NCBI GenBank assembly: GCA_945862495.1 | Contig: CAMAYM010000137.1 | Span: 1-5,766 of the forward strand | DNA from: Bordetella parapertussis | GTDB taxonomy: Bacteria; Pseudomonadota; Gammaproteobacteria; Burkholderiales; Burkholderiaceae_B | Direction of reading: 5' to 3' | DNA: 5,766 nt | In this document: positions 1-5,766 of the stretch, piece by piece | How the letters are laid out: each line of letters starts with the position of its first letter | How positions within the stretch are numbered: position 1 is the first letter of the stretch | Program-made: the position numbers and the translations under genes | Notes under the pieces: model-generated | Told to the model about the DNA's origin: nothing | Database searches by the model: none | Seen by the model: the letters and a program-made list of their open reading frames with translations, nothing else

Positions 1-257
1 AGTGTGCCCATAATAATCGCAATAAACGCACTACGACTCAACATCCAAACCGATAACGCAATCATTACTGCTACACAACATAAAGCAGGCCATAAGTGCG
101 TAGTGTCAATAAAGACAAAAAGTTCCGATAGACTTGTCTGCGCATGTTCCTCAGTAGCACTCCGATATCGTCTCCAGGCATATCCAAGCAAATGTTGAAT
201 CAGCCAGCATGCGATCGCAATGGATAGGCACGCAAATAACAATCCAACATAAATCAT
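1..257 (-). CDS. tadB: TadB-like Tad pilus inner-membrane platform protein (3' end beyond window)
   Basis: Only the first 85 codons are visible; the frame stays open to the window edge. TadB-family proteins pair with TadC to form the polytopic inner-membrane platform on which the TadA ATPase acts. The visible part has a hydrophobic segment at about residues 2-22, then a basic stretch (AWRRYR, 27-32), then SLSELFVFID at 42-51 followed by LWP (55-57). A second hydrophobic region spans about 58-73. The basic patch followed by a SELFxFID-type segment is what I recall from proteobacterial TadB N-termini. The T2SSF domain expected further on is outside the window. The ATG at 257 overlaps the ATPase stop in ATGA. 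A GAGG lies directly against this ATG with no spacer, so translation probably depends on coupling. Position directly after the ATPase gene supports the call. Confidence 0.82.
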   Translation of the reverse strand, partial: MIYVGLLFACLSIAIACWLIQHLLGYAWRRYRSATEEHAQTSLSELFVFIDTTHLWPALCCVAVMIALSVWMLSRSAFIAIIMGT

Positions 258-1873
258 CCTCGCGCAAACCAGTGCTTCAAAGAAGACTGAACCTCGTGCC
301 CCCATTGCTCAAAACACTGAGGTATTAATGCTCCAGAAATTGTGAAACCACGTTGACGATCAAAGCGTGCAAGCGTTTGCATCTGAATACAACCTGATTC
401 CATACCAACAATTTCTGCCACATCCGCAACGATGCGCCGACCATCTGGTAACCGTGCTTGTTGAACAATGAGATTAATCGCCGAGCTGATCTGCTCCCTG
501 ATCGCATGAAGGGGTAGGCCAGCATTCGCCGAAAGTATCATCGTCTCAAGACGAGACAACGCATCTCGAGGGGTATTGGCATGCAGGGTCGTGAGAGAGC
601 CCTCATGGCCTGTATTCATAGCGGTTAGCATATCGAGCGCCTCAGGCCCTCGTACCTCTCCAACAATAATGCGATCTGGACGCATACGAAGGGCATTTCG
701 CACCAAAGCACGTAGACTAACCGCTCCACGACCCTCAGCGTTTTCTGGCCTTGCTTCAAGCGCCATGACATGAGAATGATTAATGTGCAGTTCTGCTGAG
801 TCTTCAATCGTGACAATGCGTTGGTCGGGTGGGACGCAATTAGCCAAAACGTTCAACAAGGTCGTTTTACCAGAACCCGTACCACCAGAAATTAAAATAT
901 TTTGACGCTGGATGACACAAAGTTTTAAAAATTGGGCAAGCTCAGAACATAACGTGCCATGGCTGACCAAATCATCGAGATTCATACCCTTTTTAGTAAA
1001 TTTTCGAATCGTCATACTGGCGCCGCGAATTGCAATGGGAGGAATGACTGCATTAATCCTAGAGCCGTCGCGCAAACGGGCATCAACCATCGGAGACGCA
1101 TCATCCAGCCTGCGGCCCAATGGAAAGACGATACGCTCAATCACACCGCGCACAGCTTGTTCACCACTAAATTGATAAGTACTTGGTTCAATACGCCCAT
1201 GTCTTTCAATAAAGATTTCATCGAAGCGGTTAACCATAATTTCGGTGATAAATGGGTCAGCCAATAATGCCTCCAGCACCCCTAAGCCGATCGCCTCATC
1301 AACGACAAGATCTAGTAATTCTTTTCGCTGAAGCGCACTCAGATGGCTAGCATGATCATTGATTAAATTTGAGACGCACTGCATGGCCTGCTCTCTGAGG
1401 GCATGTTCTGACAATGCCGCAATATCGTGACGTCGCAAATCAAATGACTTAATCAAACCAGCATGTAAGTCACGCCTAATGTCTCGATAGGCGGCCGTAG
1501 AAAGCGTAGATGGTTTTTTCATAGTGTCTTCCAAAACTTTTTTTGAATCTTGAGGAGCTAGACACTGTGATGACTCCTTTTTATGTACCACTGGAAACAT
1601 TCTAATCATGCAAGGACCGACAATAAACTCATCACTTTCCATGACAGGCGAATGAATCGAAAACTTTTTCCCGTTTACGCGTGTGCCATATAATGAACCT
1701 GTATCTTCGATCTGGTAACCGTCAACGCCTTTGGTGACGCGTAAATGACGCCGGGCGACACGCCAATGTGGGACACGTGCCTCACATTCAATCCCTCTTC
1801 CCAACGTAAAAGGAACAGTTTGTTGCATGCGTTCCCGACGGCCATCTTCATAAACAATGAGTAAATCCATCAT
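254..1873 (-). CDS. tadA: FHA-domain CpaF/TadA-type secretion ATPase of the Tad pilus
   Basis: This is a cytoplasmic hexameric ATPase (type II/IV secretion superfamily, CpaF/TadA branch) that powers Flp pilin polymerisation. With the start at 1873 it has 539 residues, longer than a usual CpaF because of an N-terminal FHA domain (about 4-95): Gly25-Arg26, a degenerate SxxH motif read as Ala40-Arg41-Arg42-His43, and Asn67-Gly68. A variable linker (about 97-130) leads to the CpaF N-terminal region (about 130-300). The catalytic core shows Walker A GGTGSGKTT (330-338), the Asp box IVTIEDSAEL (353-362), Walker B RIIVGEVRG with Glu406 (401-409), and the His box TGHEGSLTTLHAN (421-433). All catalytic motifs look intact. 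An in-frame ATG at 1888 exists, but the ATG at 1873 gives the ATGA overlap shared by this operon and has a GGAG nine bases upstream; 1888 has no visible ribosome-binding site. tadB follows with a 4-base overlap. Confidence 0.95.
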   Translation of the reverse strand: MMDLLIVYEDGRRERMQQTVPFTLGRGIECEARVPHWRVARRHLRVTKGVDGYQIEDTGSLYGTRVNGKKFSIHSPVMESDEFIVGPCMIRMFPVVHKKESSQCLAPQDSKKVLEDTMKKPSTLSTAAYRDIRRDLHAGLIKSFDLRRHDIAALSEHALREQAMQCVSNLINDHASHLSALQRKELLDLVVDEAIGLGVLEALLADPFITEIMVNRFDEIFIERHGRIEPSTYQFSGEQAVRGVIERIVFPLGRRLDDASPMVDARLRDGSRINAVIPPIAIRGASMTIRKFTKKGMNLDDLVSHGTLCSELAQFLKLCVIQRQNILISGGTGSGKTTLLNVLANCVPPDQRIVTIEDSAELHINHSHVMALEARPENAEGRGAVSLRALVRNALRMRPDRIIVGEVRGPEALDMLTAMNTGHEGSLTTLHANTPRDALSRLETMILSANAGLPLHAIREQISSAINLIVQQARLPDGRRIVADVAEIVGMESGCIQMQTLARFDRQRGFTISGALIPQCFEQWGHEVQSSLKHWFARG

Positions 1874-3171
1874 TGCGCTTTGCTCCATTGGTCAATAATT
1901 TGCGATTCAGGCGTTGATGAGGTCTCGATCTCCCATTGCGAGTGTGCGGCATCGCGCTGATGCCAGTTTGCAGGTATCGCACTAGATTTGATTGGCGTAT
2001 TGAGCCGAGCCTCAGTCCCGAAGGACTGATCTAAAATAACTGCAGCATTTTCCACTCGCTGAGCCATGCCTGGATGATCTGCATTTACAACTACAGGTGT
2101 TACAAATATCGCAAGTTCGGTCTCTCTGTAATAATCGCGATTGACGCCAAACAGATTGCCAAAAAATGGGACTTCAGACAGTCCAGGCAAACCATCTCGG
2201 TCACGTGATCGCTCCCGAGAAATAAACCCACCTAAAACTAAAGTTTGTCCGGAACGCACATTAAATTCTGTCGATGTCCTTTTGATTTTGAGAGCAGGAC
2301 CTGCAGAGGAAGCGAGCGTCTGATCAACAGAGCTCACTTCGATATCAATTTTGGATCGAATGGCGTAATTTCGATCTACCTGAGGTGTGATGCTGAGCGA
2401 AACTCCATACTTTTTAAATGAAGTCGTACTCTTACCTTCCTTATCTGTAATGGTATAGGGCACCTCACCACCCGCCTCAAAACTTGCTTTAGCGCCGCTA
2501 CGCGCAAGCAATTGTGGTTGAGCAAGGATAGTCGCTTCGCCTGCCTGTGCGAGCGCGCTAATGCGCGCGGACAGCAGTCCATGCATTCCGGATAATCCTC
2601 CCGCACCACTCAATGGCAGAGGTAAGCTGCTATCCCAGCGAATGCCTAACTCTTGAAGTCGCACAGAGGGGATCTCAATAACCTGAACATCTAACAACAC
2701 CATTTTGTCCCAGCCTACTTGGCTCGTAAAATCCAGCAGCTCCGGATAACGCTGAGCGAGTCTTGCAATTTTTGTTTGATCCGCATCCGATAAGTTTTCA
2801 CCCTCGACAATTAATCTATCCCCTACGACGGAACTTCTCGCCATCGGAACAGTTTTGAGAAGTTTTTTAAGCTCCTCTTGTACGCGAGAGAAACCCTCTG
2901 GGATCACTCTCACTTTATAGGATATACGCGCGCCAATAGACCGCCATATATCGAGTGTGGTTGTGCCCGATTTTTTTCCAAATACAACAATTTCATTATG
3001 ATTAATGACCGTTGCTTGTACGACTTCACCATTACCAATTGCCAAGCGGTCAACCGTAGAGATCTTTAACACTGTCGAAGATCCAACCTCAAGCGTTAAG
3101 TTAGTTTGGCATACGCACAAGATCGGCATACACAGCATGAACAATGCAATCCAACTTCCGATGTACGTCAT
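1870..3171 (-). CDS. cpaC: Tad pilus outer-membrane secretin (CpaC/RcpA family)
   Basis: This forms the outer-membrane channel through which the Flp pilus passes. It has 433 residues, on the short side for the family. An N-terminal hydrophobic stretch (about 7-20) is a likely Sec signal peptide, with plausible cleavage near Cys21; I see no canonical lipobox. Residues about 24-90 match the pilus-formation N-terminal domain of CpaC proteins (LEVGSSTVLKI, then FGKKSGTTTLDIW). A BON-like region lies at about 95-150. The secretin core covers about 195-365: ALAQAGEATILAQPQLLARS at 206-225, GGEVPY at 234-239, LVLGGFIS at 311-318, VPFFGNLFG at 334-342, and ELAIFVTPVVV at 352-362. The tail (about 385-433) is polar, probably disordered and lineage-specific. 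The ATG overlaps the cpaB stop in ATGA, with an AGGA five bases upstream. The stop overlaps the ATPase start, so no tadZ/cpaE gene fits between. Confidence 0.95.
   Translation of the reverse strand: MTYIGSWIALFMLCMPILCVCQTNLTLEVGSSTVLKISTVDRLAIGNGEVVQATVINHNEIVVFGKKSGTTTLDIWRSIGARISYKVRVIPEGFSRVQEELKKLLKTVPMARSSVVGDRLIVEGENLSDADQTKIARLAQRYPELLDFTSQVGWDKMVLLDVQVIEIPSVRLQELGIRWDSSLPLPLSGAGGLSGMHGLLSARISALAQAGEATILAQPQLLARSGAKASFEAGGEVPYTITDKEGKSTTSFKKYGVSLSITPQVDRNYAIRSKIDIEVSSVDQTLASSAGPALKIKRTSTEFNVRSGQTLVLGGFISRERSRDRDGLPGLSEVPFFGNLFGVNRDYYRETELAIFVTPVVVNADHPGMAQRVENAAVILDQSFGTEARLNTPIKSSAIPANWHQRDAAHSQWEIETSSTPESQIIDQWSKAQ
1883..1886 (-). promoter_or_regulatory. Ribosome-binding site deciding the FHA-ATPase start
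   Basis: On the minus strand this reads GGAG, nine bases before the ATG at 1873, the same spacing as at cpaB. It overlaps the alternative ATG at 1888 (ATGGAG), which has no such motif upstream. This favours 1873 as the start. A tandem ATG at 1870 immediately follows and could also be used. Confidence 0.7.
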
Positions 3172-4010
3172 CTCAATCCTGCTAAATTCTTTTCTGTCTC
3201 CGTTTCATCATTTTCAGCAGACAAGCGGTCACCGTACATAATTGGAATCATGCGTGAGACAGGTTGAGAAGGTAAGCCAAGAAGTGATGCCAAGTCCCTT
3301 GCGGGAGATTGATCACTGTGCCCTGCCACTGGACGCTGACTGGAACTCAGCACAGCACTGATGGAACCAGCCTCGCGCGCTGCTACTACTTTGACGGCAT
3401 CTTCGTTCGATACAGCTATCGTGATGTTGGCATCCGAAGCAGAGGCCGTATTTTCCAAACGTGAAGTGACATCAGAAAACTGACCTGTTCCTAATACTTC
3501 GACAGATTTCAATAACATGACAGTCAAGCGTTTGCCCTGATGATCAAGGGATACAAATAAATCGACATGATCACCTGCACGTATGAGCCCCGACGCTGCG
3601 CTACTAGGATCGACAGTGATAGATACGGCTTTAAGCCCTGGATCTAAACGCATGGAAACACCTGGAGCTTCTGAGTCTTGAAGATGTATGTGTATAAGCG
3701 GCTGCCCAGCTCGAAGATCGGTTAAGAGACGCTTCCCAATCAAAAACTCTCGTTGTTCGAAAGTCACTGCACCATCAGGCGCCCATTTCACAGGAAATTG
3801 CTCTGCAACATAATCCGCTTCTTCAAGGATTGTGTCCCGGGAAAGATCTTTTGATGCAACGAGTAAAGTCAGTTGATCGAGTCTCGTACGTGACTCGATT
3901 TCCTCAGTTTTTTCGTTTAAGTGTTGATCGATAGCCCAGGCAGATACCCCACCAAGAGCGATAGATAACGCCATTAACCACCACTTTGCTTTTGATTTTG
4001 AAACATTCAA
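3168..4010 (-). CDS. cpaB: Flp pilus assembly protein CpaB/RcpC
   Basis: CpaB/RcpC is an inner-membrane-anchored periplasmic protein thought to work with the secretin in Tad pilus assembly. The product has 280 residues: a short basic N-terminus, one membrane segment at about 10-27, then an SAF-like domain at about 46-110 (TLLVASKDLSRDTILEEADY at 48-67; GKRLLTDLRAGQPL at 92-105). The RcpC domain at about 118-225 includes RLDPGLKAVSITVD (121-134), AGDHVDLFVS (145-154) and a C-terminal segment ending in AREAGSISAVLSS (211-223). A polar tail follows. The start is a TTG at 4010: the nearby ATG at 4006 is out of frame and the next in-frame Met (13) falls inside the membrane segment. A perfect GGAGG nine bases upstream and a TTGA overlap with the preceding stop support the TTG. 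The gene order cpaB-cpaC is standard for Tad loci. Confidence 0.93.
   Translation of the reverse strand: MNVSKSKAKWWLMALSIALGGVSAWAIDQHLNEKTEEIESRTRLDQLTLLVASKDLSRDTILEEADYVAEQFPVKWAPDGAVTFEQREFLIGKRLLTDLRAGQPLIHIHLQDSEAPGVSMRLDPGLKAVSITVDPSSAASGLIRAGDHVDLFVSLDHQGKRLTVMLLKSVEVLGTGQFSDVTSRLENTASASDANITIAVSNEDAVKVVAAREAGSISAVLSSSQRPVAGHSDQSPARDLASLLGLPSQPVSRMIPIMYGDRLSAENDETETEKNLAGLR
3177..3180 (-). promoter_or_regulatory. Ribosome-binding site for the secretin gene
   Basis: On the minus strand this reads AGGA, five bases before the ATG at 3171, inside the end of cpaB. It supports that start, which also places the signal peptide at the N-terminus. Confidence 0.65.
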
Positions 4011-4717
4011 GGTTTTAATCCTCCAGACAAATTGACGTATAGAAATGATGTGCCAATATCAACAAGATCTATTCTCAAATATGAACCTGATCGGACAGCG
4101 TCAATTGAAAAAGCTCGCTTAAAATGTCGTTCGGGATGAGAGAGCTCAAAAATAAACCAGTCATTTTTTTTTAATAAATGCCTAATCTTTTGGGCTAAGG
4201 AATTGATGGATTGGGTGGATATATATAGCAAGCTAATGACGCCTGAATCATGGATCTCATCATTTACATCCATGATCAATTGAGTGTTGAGAGCGGGATC
4301 AGAGAACGTCCTCTTTAATTGACGATACGAAGTTCCATCGCGACTATCGTTCAAGACAGACAAGCGAATACTCGACAAAGAAAATGAGACATGATTCGCA
4401 TCTAATGGGGAAACGACTAAAACATGGGATTGCTCTGCCGTCGACCATAAAATTCTCATTCGATCTCCATCACTCCAAGCAAGCGTATCTTCGGGTAGTT
4501 GAGTTGTGAGCACCTCCATCACCGTGTTGATTCCTTGTGCTTTCTTCCATTGATTTAGCGTGATTACGTAACCACCTATACTCATTTTTTCAAGTGTGAA
4601 AAGGGTATCCGGATCACCCACCAACTGGCGCTCCCCCACCATCACAACATTGTTTGAATGCGCAAGACATTGCCCATCAATTGCAAACAAATAAATGAAT
4701 AGAAACAACTTTTTCAT
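4007..4717 (-). CDS. Exported protein of unknown family within the Tad operon
   Basis: I do not recognise this 236-residue protein. It begins MKKLFLFIYLFAI, a short basic then hydrophobic segment typical of a Sec signal peptide. A plausible cleavage site lies after Ala19 (CLA, then HS); Cys17 is not in a canonical lipobox. The mature part has no further membrane segment, so a periplasmic or outer-membrane-associated place is likely. Two stretches (about 49-121 and 158-232) share a similar layout: a VIT/VIS strand, an amphipathic helix beginning IN, then several short strands ending in a segment with SF followed by a hydrophobic strand. This may be a diverged duplication. The frame opens further to a TTG at 4777, but the ATG at 4717 makes the ATGA overlap and places the signal peptide at the N-terminus; the ribosome-binding site is weak. 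Lying between a pseudopilin gene and cpaB, it probably serves pilus assembly. Confidence 0.85.
   Translation of the reverse strand: MKKLFLFIYLFAIDGQCLAHSNNVVMVGERQLVGDPDTLFTLEKMSIGGYVITLNQWKKAQGINTVMEVLTTQLPEDTLAWSDGDRMRILWSTAEQSHVLVVSPLDANHVSFSLSSIRLSVLNDSRDGTSYRQLKRTFSDPALNTQLIMDVNDEIHDSGVISLLYISTQSINSLAQKIRHLLKKNDWFIFELSHPERHFKRAFSIDAVRSGSYLRIDLVDIGTSFLYVNLSGGLKP
4020..4024 (-). promoter_or_regulatory. Strong ribosome-binding site for cpaB
   Basis: On the minus strand this reads GGAGG and lies nine bases before the TTG at 4010. It is the strongest Shine-Dalgarno match in the window. It decides the start of cpaB, where no usable in-frame ATG exists upstream of the membrane segment. It lies inside the last codons of the preceding gene. 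Confidence 0.8.
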
Positions 4718-5319
4718 TCGTGCCGCATCTTTAATAAAGGCACACGTGGGGACTGTCCCGCCCAACCGCTTAACCAATCAGTATCCAGATGTCCACGACG
4801 CCAAGGGGTATCGATTTTTTTAAGGGGGTTGATGTGAGGCTGCAATACTTGCTGCGAAGCGCCAGTCACATCTCGCCAGGCAACTTTCGAGCGGCCGATG
4901 CGTGACTGGATTTCATGGTCTGAACGGCCGTGTCCATCATGAATAAACAGGTAACTGTTACGGTGCAAAGATATGGCATTAAACATACGATTAGCGGTCA
5001 GTCGACTATCAATGGCTTGGTTTGTCGCTTGCTTAATATGGATCATGCCCTGGTCATGTACATTTAAAAGCTCTTCAATATAGGTCTGTAACAGATCTAT
5101 ATGAACTGGAGATCCTCTCTTTACTTGGTCGTCTCGCTGTAAGTGAGGCTCAGAGTTTAAAAAGGTTTGATAGCTACTCTCTCCCAGCAATTCAAGCGTA
5201 CGCGTTCGAAAATGACCTGAAAATTGAACAGCCAGCAAAAGTGTAATGAATATCATGCAAATAAAAATTGCTTCAATTAAAGCTTGCCCACGTTGCCTAT
5301 CGATTGAGGGAAATATCAT
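4714..5319 (-). CDS. TadE-like pseudopilin of the Tad pilus
   Basis: TadE-family proteins are minor pilin-like components needed for Flp pilus assembly and are processed by the prepilin peptidase. This 201-residue product starts with a basic leader (to Gly11) followed by QALIEAIFICMIFITLLLA (12-30), one hydrophobic segment. Gly11 and Glu16 fit the type IV prepilin processing rule (Gly at -1, Glu at +5). The GQALIE start is the usual TadE signature. The remaining 165 residues are soluble, presumably periplasmic, and rich in charged residues. A C-terminal part (about 140-195) with AWRDVTGAS, TPWRRG and DWLSGWAG looks like a separate conserved block rather than generic TadE sequence. TadF or a TadE/TadG hybrid are alternatives, so no symbol is assigned. 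The ATG overlaps the upstream stop in ATGA; only a weak GAG-type ribosome-binding site is visible. Confidence 0.85.
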   Translation of the reverse strand: MIFPSIDRQRGQALIEAIFICMIFITLLLAVQFSGHFRTRTLELLGESSYQTFLNSEPHLQRDDQVKRGSPVHIDLLQTYIEELLNVHDQGMIHIKQATNQAIDSRLTANRMFNAISLHRNSYLFIHDGHGRSDHEIQSRIGRSKVAWRDVTGASQQVLQPHINPLKKIDTPWRRGHLDTDWLSGWAGQSPRVPLLKMRHE

Positions 5320-5766
5320 TCACGACTCACGTTTGGAATAAGTGTCGCTCGCCAATATGGTTCGAATAAACTCGGTGTTTTCACCCGGCCACGTGAAGCC
5401 TTTGGCGGTGAAAAATATGTTTGAGCCGTTGCATGAGATTGAATCGTGTTTTCACTATTAATTTTTTGTAACACCTTGAGGGCGATACGGACCGGGTTGT
5501 GCTCTTTTCCGGCTTTCAGCTGTGTATACCTGCCTAAACCCTTAGAACCCCATTTCAGCACTGAGCTTTCAGCATATCTCTGTGCAAGTGGATTGCTTTT
5601 ACCGTTAAAAATATTCCAAGCCCCACCATTTTGCGTGCGAGACCAGCGCCAAAAGGCTTGGCGTGAAAAATCAGGCATCGTGACAAGATTTTTAGTGACG
5701 CTTGAATGTTCACCCGTGTCATGTGTGTTTAATAAAGCCCAGCCCATTGGGTACTCTCTGTGATAG
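5316..5766 (-). CDS. Probable Tad-locus protein, TadG/TadE-like C-terminal part (5' end beyond window)
   Basis: The reading frame is open to the window edge, so the visible 149 residues are most likely the C-terminal part of a longer protein. A Met at 5747 could start a 143-residue protein, with GAGAG six bases upstream, but six in-frame codons before it carry no stop and the product would have neither signal peptide nor membrane segment. The sequence is hydrophilic, with many Trp and Tyr (FWRWSRTQNGGAWNIF, then SLFEPYWRATLIP near the end). The block around YFSPP followed by SLFEPYWRATLIP resembles, from memory, the C-termini of TadE/TadG-like proteins in betaproteobacterial Tad loci; I could not test this. 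It overlaps the next gene in ATGA, which supports a role in the same assembly pathway. A TadG-like or second pseudopilin role is inference. Confidence 0.6.
   Translation of the reverse strand, partial: YHREYPMGWALLNTHDTGEHSSVTKNLVTMPDFSRQAFWRWSRTQNGGAWNIFNGKSNPLAQRYAESSVLKWGSKGLGRYTQLKAGKEHNPVRIALKVLQKINSENTIQSHATAQTYFSPPKASRGRVKTPSLFEPYWRATLIPNVSRE

Noticed and set aside
4..198. Plus-strand open frame opposite the tadB start
   Set aside because: It lies wholly antisense to a convincing tadB reading frame and shows no recognisable domain.
912..1267. Two overlapping plus-strand open frames inside the ATPase gene
   Set aside because: Both are antisense to the conserved ATPase coding sequence, with no motif or ribosome-binding site of note.
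1874..1888. Upstream ATG for the FHA-ATPase, adding five residues
   Set aside because: No ribosome-binding site precedes it, while the ATG at 1873 has GGAG at nine bases and matches the operon's 4-base overlap pattern.
1925..2030. Possible decay or frameshift at the secretin 3' end
   Set aside because: The frame is intact to the TGA overlapping the next gene; the polar tail is better read as a normal variable C-terminus.
2376..2609. Minus-strand open frame in another phase inside the secretin gene
   Set aside because: It is a shadow of the secretin core, and its arginine-rich product has no family resemblance.
4718..4777. Longer form of the unknown exported protein from a TTG at 4777
   Set aside because: It would bury the signal peptide 20 residues inside the protein and overlap the pseudopilin gene by 64 bases.
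5446..5763. Plus-strand open frame of 105 codons at the right edge
   Set aside because: It is antisense to the partial gene, which overlaps the pseudopilin gene in ATGA and fits the operon. Its hydrophobic start alone does not make it a gene.

Overview
The window is one side of a Tad/Flp (tight adherence, type IVc) pilus assembly operon. Every real gene lies on the minus strand, so transcription enters at the high-coordinate end and leaves at position 1. In transcription order it holds: (1) the 3' part of an unrecognised gene, possibly TadG/TadE-like, running off the window; (2) a TadE-like pseudopilin gene with a class III prepilin-type N-terminus; (3) a gene for an exported 236-residue protein of no family I recognise; (4) cpaB/rcpC; (5) the outer-membrane secretin cpaC/rcpA; (6) a CpaF/TadA-type secretion ATPase with an N-terminal FHA domain; (7) the first 85 codons of a tadB-like inner-membrane platform gene. 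The two end genes are cut by the window edges.

There is no intergenic DNA. All six junctions are the same 4-base stop/start overlap (five ATGA, one TTGA). This regularity fixes start codons that are otherwise ambiguous: the ATPase most likely starts at 1873 rather than 1888, the unknown exported protein at 4717 rather than 4777, and CpaB at a TTG at 4010. I see no promoter, terminator, RNA gene, mobile element, repeat array or CRISPR. The promoter and the Flp pilin, prepilin peptidase and TadC genes must lie outside if they are linked.

Functionally, the secretin forms the outer-membrane channel and CpaB is the inner-membrane-anchored periplasmic partner. The FHA-ATPase powers pilin polymerisation on a TadB/TadC platform, and TadE-like proteins are minor pilin-like components. 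The exported unknown protein sits between pseudopilin and channel genes and probably serves the same machine in the periplasm. The canonical tadZ/cpaE gene is absent from its usual place between secretin and ATPase; those two genes overlap directly, and the ATPase carries an FHA domain.

The organism is a Gram-negative bacterium (secretin present), most likely a proteobacterium. FHA-containing Tad ATPases and this style of TadB N-terminus point loosely to Betaproteobacteria, and the base composition looks mid-range, below that of Burkholderia or Ralstonia. The genus cannot be determined from this sequence alone.
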